Source: CAMDWQ01 sp964497635 (lineage in GTDB: Bacteria; Omnitrophota; Gorgyraeia; 2-02-FULL-51-18). Taken from it: a DNA stretch of 20,006 bases. Position 1 is the first letter of the stretch; every line of letters begins with the position of its first letter. Both the position numbers and the translations under genes were made by a program. Positions 15,701 to 20,006 of this stretch are shown piece by piece. The notes below the pieces were generated by a model. It was not told where the DNA came from. It worked only from the letters and a program-made list of their open reading frames with translations, and did not search any database. The stretch is taken from positions 1 to 20,006 of the forward strand of contig CAZCDB010000026.1 of the NCBI GenBank assembly GCA_964497635.1, given 5' to 3'.

Positions 15701-16291
15701 CTGGGCTCTGTCGGCCAACCGCTCAAAGGGGTGGAGGTGCGGATTGCTACTGAGGGTCCTTCCGGCTCGGAGGGCGAGATCCTTACCAGAGGGCCCCATA
15801 TTATGCAGGGGTACTATCAACGAGAAGATTTAACAAAAGAGGTGATCGATTCGCAGGGATGGTTTCACACGGGGGACTTAGGGAAACTAGATCACGAGGG
15901 TTATTTATACATCACAGGTCGCATCAAAAATCTTATTGTGTTGGGCGGAGGAAAGAAAATCCACCCGGAAGAGGTAGAGGCGGTTCTATCCAATACAACC
16001 CTTGTAAAAGAAGTCTGTGTTTTATCGAGGACTCTCAAAGGAGGGCTTAAGGATGGGACCGAAGAAGTCTGTGTGGTTGTCTGCCCGTCTGATGAAATCA
16101 GAAAACGTTTAAATCATGATCTTCAAGCGATCCAGACAGAAATCAAAAAAGAGATAGACACTCTCTCACAAAATCTGGCTTCGTATAAAAGGGCGTCGAG
16201 TCTTTTGATTCACCTAGAAGATTTTCCAAAAACAGCGACTCGGAAAATAAAAAGACCTTTGGTTGCCGAGTGGCTTAAAGGACAGGAGTAG
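12788..16291 (+). CDS. Three-domain fusion: MFS (LplT-like) transporter, PlsC acyltransferase, acyl-ACP/CoA synthetase (Aas-like)
   Basis: This 1167-residue protein joins three activities. Residues 1 to about 405 form an MFS transporter with about 12 membrane helices, resembling the lysophospholipid flippase LplT. Residues about 425-600 form a PlsC-type acyltransferase with the catalytic H-x4-D as NHTGFLD (H443, D448) and the motif FPEG at 511-514. Residues about 615-1165 form an AMP-forming acyl synthetase with YTSGTTGNPKG (778-788), YGLSETSP, HTGDLG (1027-1032) and a C-terminal TRKIKR holding the probable adenylation lysine (K1153). In E. coli, LplT flips lysophospholipids inward and Aas re-acylates them using fatty acid activated on ACP. 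The fusion should do the whole repair cycle. All key residues are present, and it leads the MarR operon. Confidence 0.93.
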   Translation: MDTQKSLKGVFGNPDFIKLWLGQILSYIGDRIIQIAFLGWLIASYGKSGSEISRVTFFSLLPSFVLGGMVGIAVDRFSRKWILVSSNVLRAVLVLVVATFFISKNPPIFLIYSILFLMGLCTAFFVPARLSILPNIVKDEDLQTANALSAAAGMIATLIGTYLAGILIQRSGYMTGFITNGILYLFAALILFSLRPSGVRTKDSAEKEASGGGMKEAVAYLASHKSARELIILSTILSFVSSFFYIALTVLAMDYYHLGTEGVGKLLSMLGIGMLIGSALAASFKKNVRPSHLIIIAFTTLFITTASAKLVNTYSLAWIWLTLIGVSNAIILVTVDTIMQKSTPDRFRGKVFGLRAMVTNGVFLVSLLGVGELLKFASPFEVFSILSLTSLLVAVFVLFIHENFAYQLFRFFIRIILKVFFSLQVEGEEFLRYKDKVILAGNHTGFLDGPLLISTFHRPVRFLVSAKVFSWPVIGFLIKKAGVIPVVEKKGVVALSHALSELQRGHAIGIFPEGKLSQDGKVGSFYRGVSKLHKDSGAPIIPFVIHGGFEAWPWNRKFPKARRVTLQFGQPIKSYAKSEQELLKELRERVQFMKEALERRDTFKNEEGAYEKSALSLMQQKSDVYGGRSALLLKEKTGWKELSYIELSRKARDLSDYLIESGFSPKERIAILSESRPEWAIAFFASIRSGAITVPLDIKLTDAELKSILSDAKPKILFVSKEHLPSAKVLKEAISSIEKVVILEDVSEIEFPAYGALRSQNPREGIERKPDETALIIYTSGTTGNPKGVMISFSNLIFQVRSFEEIMQLSSNDMFLSILPLNHLLELTAGFMGVLHAGGRICYCQSLHPQEIARTMKEKKVTFMITVPLFLKLLKGSVEKQIKKSGEAKQKLFKAMFYLAKAIPSHSFRKILFSEIHQQFGGRLRGFLSGGAPLDLEVAQFFDTIGIPVYQGYGLSETSPVISGNTPTHNRLGSVGQPLKGVEVRIATEGPSGSEGEILTRGPHIMQGYYQREDLTKEVIDSQGWFHTGDLGKLDHEGYLYITGRIKNLIVLGGGKKIHPEEVEAVLSNTTLVKEVCVLSRTLKGGLKDGTEEVCVVVCPSDEIRKRLNHDLQAIQTEIKKEIDTLSQNLASYKRASSLLIHLEDFPKTATRKIKRPLVAEWLKGQE

Positions 16292-16296
16292 ATAAA

Positions 16297-17013
16297 ATGA
16301 GCTTATTTGTTGTGAATCCATCCGGGCTGAAGATTGCCATCACGCACGAAGGAGTCCAAAAAGAGCAGGTGGTTATTATCGCCCCTGGATTTTTTACAAG
16401 CAAGGATACCAAAACCTACAAACGGATCGCAGGGGACCTAAAAAATGATTTTGACGTGATTGCGATGGATTTTAGAGGCCATGGAAAGTCGGAGGGGTTT
16501 TATACGTATTCCGCTAAAGAAAAAGAGGATTTGAAGGCGGTGATTGATTACGCAAAAAGCCACTATAAAAAAATAGGAGTGATCGGATTTTCCTATGGAG
16601 GCACAACCTCCATGATCCAAACCGCTGAATATAAAAATATCGACAGTCTTGTCTGCGTGGGGTCTCCGATGGCAAGCGAGGAGATTGAGTTTAAGTGGTG
16701 GACACCGGAGGCATTTCATTTGGGTATCAAAAAATTTGAATGGGGCAATGGTGTGAGAAGTGGAAGTCCATTTTTAAAGAAAATAAGGCCGATTGATGTC
16801 GTGGCTTCGATTGCTCCCATTCCTATCTTGTTTATCCATGGGACAGGTGACCCCACGGTGGATCACCGGCATAGTCAGCGCTTGTATGAGGCGGCCAGAG
16901 AACCTAAAAAGCTAAAACTTTTTGAAAATGGAAGTCATGCCGAGGAAATCTACAGAAGGTATCCCGAAGATTTTATGAGAGCCGTTAAAGAGTGGTTTGC
17001 CAAGACGTTGTGA
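16297..17013 (+). CDS. Alpha/beta hydrolase (serine esterase or lipase-like)
   Basis: This 238-residue alpha/beta hydrolase has a full catalytic triad in the expected order: Ser99 in GFSYGG, Asp185 in HGTGDPTVD and His214 in NGSHAEE. The oxyanion region IIAPGFF and the strand motif MDFRGHGKS are also typical. No signal peptide is seen, so it is cytoplasmic. It begins five bases after the fusion gene stop, with AGGAG at 16284-16288. Next to a lysophospholipid acyltransferase and acyl synthetase, it may release fatty acids from lipids or esters, or act as a thioesterase; monoacylglycerol lipase-like enzymes share this layout. The substrate cannot be told from the sequence. Confidence 0.9.
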   Translation: MSLFVVNPSGLKIAITHEGVQKEQVVIIAPGFFTSKDTKTYKRIAGDLKNDFDVIAMDFRGHGKSEGFYTYSAKEKEDLKAVIDYAKSHYKKIGVIGFSYGGTTSMIQTAEYKNIDSLVCVGSPMASEEIEFKWWTPEAFHLGIKKFEWGNGVRSGSPFLKKIRPIDVVASIAPIPILFIHGTGDPTVDHRHSQRLYEAAREPKKLKLFENGSHAEEIYRRYPEDFMRAVKEWFAKTL

Positions 17014-17034
17014 GCTATATTGAGGGGAAATACC

Positions 17035-17529
17035 ATGTCGATATTTTCTGATTTAGGGGTTCGCGAAGGAAAAGACAGATTGAAGGAAGAACTCCTTTAT
17101 AATCTGGCCGCTTGCTATGGGCTTGCCGAAAAAAGGATGGCCGAAGCTTTGGCGCCGTTGGGGCTGAGCACCGTCAAGATGAACGCTCTGATGCTTGTCA
17201 AACACACCGGAGGTGTAGAAGGTGTCTCGCAAGTGGATCTAGCCAGAAAAATGATTGTCTCCGCAGGAAATATCACACGACTTATTGACCGGCTTGAGAA
17301 GGAAGGGTTGGTGTCTCGTGTTCCGAAGGCCGGAGACAGGCGCGTGAAGGTACTCAAGATCACCAAAAAAGGATCGGATCTGATGACGCAAGCCTGGCCC
17401 ATCCACAAAAAAGAAGTCGAAAATATTGTTTCCTTAGTGCACGAGAAAGAAGTTAAGGTTGCCAGTCATATACTCAATCAATTTCGTGAGCGGTTGGGTC
17501 AATCTAGTAGAGAGGGGATCAGCCAATGA
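17035..17529 (+). CDS. MarR-family winged helix-turn-helix regulator
   Basis: This 164-residue protein is a MarR-type regulator. The winged helix-turn-helix runs from about residue 45 to 120: QVDLARKMIVSAGNITRLID is the recognition region, LEKEGLVSRVPKAGDRRVK leads into the wing, and ITKKG follows it. The flanking helices would form the dimer. ATG 17035 has GAGGGG at 17022-17027; the TTG at 17020 is a poorer start. Family members bind palindromes as dimers and usually respond to small acidic or acyl ligands. The 18-bp palindrome at the head of this operon is the natural target, giving autoregulation; an acyl-CoA, acyl-ACP or fatty acid ligand is inferred from the neighbours. The stop overlaps the next start (ATGA). 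Confidence 0.93.
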   Translation: MSIFSDLGVREGKDRLKEELLYNLAACYGLAEKRMAEALAPLGLSTVKMNALMLVKHTGGVEGVSQVDLARKMIVSAGNITRLIDRLEKEGLVSRVPKAGDRRVKVLKITKKGSDLMTQAWPIHKKEVENIVSLVHEKEVKVASHILNQFRERLGQSSREGISQ

Positions 17530-19367
17530 AAACCTGTAGAGCCTGTGGGAAATCTTATGATGATTCTTGGCAGCAATGTTTGACATGTAATAAACCTCTG
17601 GAAGAAATTTCAAAGCCAGAAGATCATATCAATAAGAGGTTTCAGGCACTCGAAGAGCGCATAGAAAGAATGGAGAGAATATTTAATCTTGTCTCTGAAA
17701 AGAAAGAAAAACTGGCGCCTAGCTATCAAACCAAAATACAACCCAGCCAGCCTGTGCCGCCTGCCAAACCCGAAAAAAAACAGGATATTGAATCCACAAT
17801 TGGTCTTGTTTGGTTGAACCGAATCGGTGTCGTAGCGCTACTTTTTGGCGTAGCCTTTTTTCTAAAATATGCTTTTGATAATCATTGGGTTGGAGAGCTT
17901 GGGCGTGTGGTGCTTGGATTGGTGTCGGGACTTGCGCTTTTGGTGGGTAGCGAAGTCGCAAGAAAGAAAAAATATGAGACGATGTCCCAAGGTCTTCATG
18001 GGGCCGGCGTTGGCGTCCTTTATCTTTCCATCTACGCGTCTTTTGGTTTTTACCACTTAATTCCAAGTGCGGCCGCGTTTGGACTTCTAACCCTTGTGAC
18101 ATTTTATTGTGGGTTTTGGTCCACCCGTACGGATTGGAAAAGCTCAGCTATTCTTGGAATGGCCGGAGGATTTTTAACCCCATTTCTTATTGGAGTGAAA
18201 GCGGTAGAAGCACCCCTTCTGTTAACTTACCTGGTTCTTCTTAATTCAGGTGTTTTATATATCAGTTTTTATAAAGGGTGGAGGGTGTTGAATGTAGTTG
18301 CACTCGTTTTAACCCATTGCATTTTCATTTCATTGCCCGATCGATTTGTGCCAGCGATGTGGGTGCAGATGCTTGGTTTTTCTACTCTATTTTTTATCCT
18401 ATTTTCCATCTTCCCCATCACGCGTAATCTGGTTCGAAGGGAAAAATCTGATGGGACGGATGTGCTCTTGGTTTTACTCAACGGTCTGATCTATTTTGGG
18501 CATCTTTTTAATCTTGTGGAGCCTTATGTCAAGTCTGTCCCGGGTCTTGTACCGCTGGGCCTGAGTCTTTTATATATTCTCTACTCCTATAGCACTCTCA
18601 AAAGATCCAAAGAGGATGAAGGCTTAATATTAAGTTATGTGGGGCTTGCAATTCTTTTTGTGACGATTGCGATTCCGATACAATTAAAACAGAACTGGAT
18701 CACGATCGGCTGGTCCCTCGAAGCTGTTATTATTACCTGGATTGGTTTCCGTATCCAAAATGCGTCTGCTAGGCACATCGCCCTGGCGATAGGGATGATC
18801 AGTCTATTGAGGATGTTTTTTATCGATTATGCCTATAATCCTTTTTCTGACTCACAATACTTGCTGATATGGAACGAAAGGACTCTAACTTATCTTGTCT
18901 TTGTGGTCTGCACTCTTTTGATGAGCTGGATGTATAAAAAATATCAAGGATCTTTAACTGTCGAAGAGAAGGCTTTACCCACACTCTTAGTGTTGATCGC
19001 CAATGGAGTTTTTTTGGTGCAACTGTGTCTTGAGGTTCATTCTTATTTTGACCATGTAGCTGATATTCAGGCCATGGCGGCTGCGCCTCTATTTAGCGCT
19101 AGAGAACTCACGATCTCAATTTTGTGGATCCTGTATGCCTTGGCGGATATTGGGATCGGGATTTATTGCAAGTTTCGAGCGATCCGCATTGCTGCACTTG
19201 TTATTTTTGGGGCGGCGATACTCAAAATATTTCTTTTTGATCTGTCTCAATTGGACAGGATTTATCGGATTGTTTCGTTTATCGGTCTTGGGGTGGTTTT
19301 AATGCTCACTTCCTTTTTTTATCAAAAATATAAAGATCAGATCCGCGAGTTTGCTTTAAACGACTAG
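17526..19367 (+). CDS. DUF2339 multi-membrane protein with an N-terminal zinc ribbon
   Basis: This 613-residue protein starts with a four-cysteine zinc-ribbon-like motif, C4-x2-C7-x10-C18-x2-C21 (CRACGKSYDDSWQQCLTC). A short coiled coil (about 33-60), a Pro/Lys-rich linker and many membrane helices from about residue 95 to the end follow. The entry WLNRIGVVALLFGVAFFLKY is the DUF2339 signature. Its function is unknown; the family often sits next to DUF3999, as here. The ribbon would be cytoplasmic, the linker flexible. ATG 17526 overlaps the marR stop and has GAGGGG at 17512-17517. Being coupled to a MarR gene in a lipid-repair operon suggests an envelope or lipid-related membrane role, but this is only context. 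Confidence 0.88.
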   Translation: MKTCRACGKSYDDSWQQCLTCNKPLEEISKPEDHINKRFQALEERIERMERIFNLVSEKKEKLAPSYQTKIQPSQPVPPAKPEKKQDIESTIGLVWLNRIGVVALLFGVAFFLKYAFDNHWVGELGRVVLGLVSGLALLVGSEVARKKKYETMSQGLHGAGVGVLYLSIYASFGFYHLIPSAAAFGLLTLVTFYCGFWSTRTDWKSSAILGMAGGFLTPFLIGVKAVEAPLLLTYLVLLNSGVLYISFYKGWRVLNVVALVLTHCIFISLPDRFVPAMWVQMLGFSTLFFILFSIFPITRNLVRREKSDGTDVLLVLLNGLIYFGHLFNLVEPYVKSVPGLVPLGLSLLYILYSYSTLKRSKEDEGLILSYVGLAILFVTIAIPIQLKQNWITIGWSLEAVIITWIGFRIQNASARHIALAIGMISLLRMFFIDYAYNPFSDSQYLLIWNERTLTYLVFVVCTLLMSWMYKKYQGSLTVEEKALPTLLVLIANGVFLVQLCLEVHSYFDHVADIQAMAAAPLFSARELTISILWILYALADIGIGIYCKFRAIRIAALVIFGAAILKIFLFDLSQLDRIYRIVSFIGLGVVLMLTSFFYQKYKDQIREFALND

Positions 19368-19378
19368 AGGTATTTTTT

Positions 19379-20006
19379 ATGAAAAATATTTCAAGGCCAT
19401 ACTTCATTCTCCTGATTTTTATTTGTGGGATTGAGACCAATGTCTTTGCGGCCAATGGGTGGAAATACAATCGTTCCATTGAAGTAGATAACTCTACGAA
19501 GAAGCCGGTGGCGGTTGAGCTGGATGAGAAGGTGTTGGATGCTTCTCAGGAAGATCTAGCGGATTTAAGAATCCTCCGAGGAAACTTTGAAACGCCTTAT
19601 CTTTTGATGGACCAACCAGCTCTTGAAAAAAAGTATCCGGGGTCGGTGATAAAAACTGAAGTAACTCCTGAGTCTAAAAGCGTGGATATGATCGTCGATT
19701 TTGGAAGCAAGTATTTGCCTCTTAAACGAGTTGAGATCGATTCGCCTGATCAAAATTTTTCAAGGAAGATAGAGATATTTTCAGGCAATGACGGACAGAG
19801 CTGGAAAAGGGTGGGAGAAGGAGTCATCTCTTCAATCTCAGTCGGTGGCTCCAACCGCATCAACCGGACAATAAAATTTAATGAAAATAAAGCACGCTAT
19901 CTTAAGCTCAGGCTATATCACGGGGATAACAAACCGATCAAGGTGTCCCAAGTGACCGGTATTGGTTTGAAAAAATATATTGTTTTTATTCCTCACGAAA
20001 AAGCGA
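19379..20006 (+). CDS. DUF3999-like periplasmic protein, C-terminal part beyond the window
   Basis: From ATG 19379, with AGAGG at 19366-19370, the frame is open to the right edge (209 residues, no stop). The protein has a signal peptide (MKNISRPYFILLIFICGIE, ending near FAA) and then the pattern WKYNRSIEVDN and DLADLRILRGNFETPYLL, which is the start of DUF3999 proteins. A later part (about residues 115-200), with LPLKRVEID and ARYLKLRLY, resembles a discoidin-like beta domain. DUF3999 genes commonly pair with DUF2339, the preceding gene 11 bases upstream. It should sit in the periplasm, probably with a C-terminal membrane helix outside this window. Function unknown. Confidence 0.87.
   Translation, partial: MKNISRPYFILLIFICGIETNVFAANGWKYNRSIEVDNSTKKPVAVELDEKVLDASQEDLADLRILRGNFETPYLLMDQPALEKKYPGSVIKTEVTPESKSVDMIVDFGSKYLPLKRVEIDSPDQNFSRKIEIFSGNDGQSWKRVGEGVISSISVGGSNRINRTIKFNENKARYLKLRLYHGDNKPIKVSQVTGIGLKKYIVFIPHEKA

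Overview
This window looks like part of a chromosome from an uncultured Gram-negative bacterium, possibly an anaerobe, with GC somewhat under 50%. The signs are Sec signal peptides, periplasmic TPR and beta-domain proteins, a Bat-type von Willebrand (vWA) operon, several TTG or GTG starts, and almost no space between genes. An Omnitrophota- or Elusimicrobiota-like or deltaproteobacterial origin is a guess, because no rRNA or other taxonomic marker is present. Apart from one partial gene at the left edge, every gene is on the + strand. I see no tRNA, rRNA, CRISPR array, insertion sequence, prophage or other sign of mobility.

Left edge (1-171): a possible divergent minus-strand gene begins with a convincing signal peptide and runs off the window. 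It shares a 74-bp spacer with an extended -10 promoter reading right.

Region 1 (172-11913) is a run of 13 genes whose ends overlap or nearly touch, with no obvious internal promoter or terminator. The first eight form a MoxR/Bat membrane system: a MoxR AAA+ ATPase, a DUF58 protein, a small BatD-like protein, BatA and BatB (membrane-anchored vWA proteins), BatC (TPR plus a very charged low-complexity tail), BatD, and a BatE-like TPR-SH3 protein. From family knowledge, the ATPase and vWA proteins are expected to act as a chaperone or remodelling machine at the inner membrane, with the BatC, BatD and BatE parts facing the periplasm. The same run continues into a small CbiX-type chelatase, a Nudix hydrolase, CobO (these suggest corrinoid synthesis or salvage), glycerol kinase and an RlmH-like rRNA methyltransferase.

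Region 2 (11914-12712) is a single membrane-anchored left-handed beta-helix (hexapeptide) protein. Its promoter placement suggests a leaderless mRNA.

Region 3 (12713-20006) is a second operon. It begins with a promoter overlapped by a perfect 18-bp palindrome. It encodes a 1167-residue fusion of an MFS lysophospholipid-transporter-like domain, a PlsC acyltransferase and an acyl-ACP/CoA synthetase, then an alpha/beta hydrolase, a MarR-type repressor, a DUF2339 multi-membrane protein with an N-terminal zinc ribbon, and a DUF3999 protein cut off by the window end. The most attractive hypothesis in the window is that the MarR protein binds the palindrome and controls a phospholipid-repair or fatty-acid-recycling cassette that also includes the DUF2339/DUF3999 pair.
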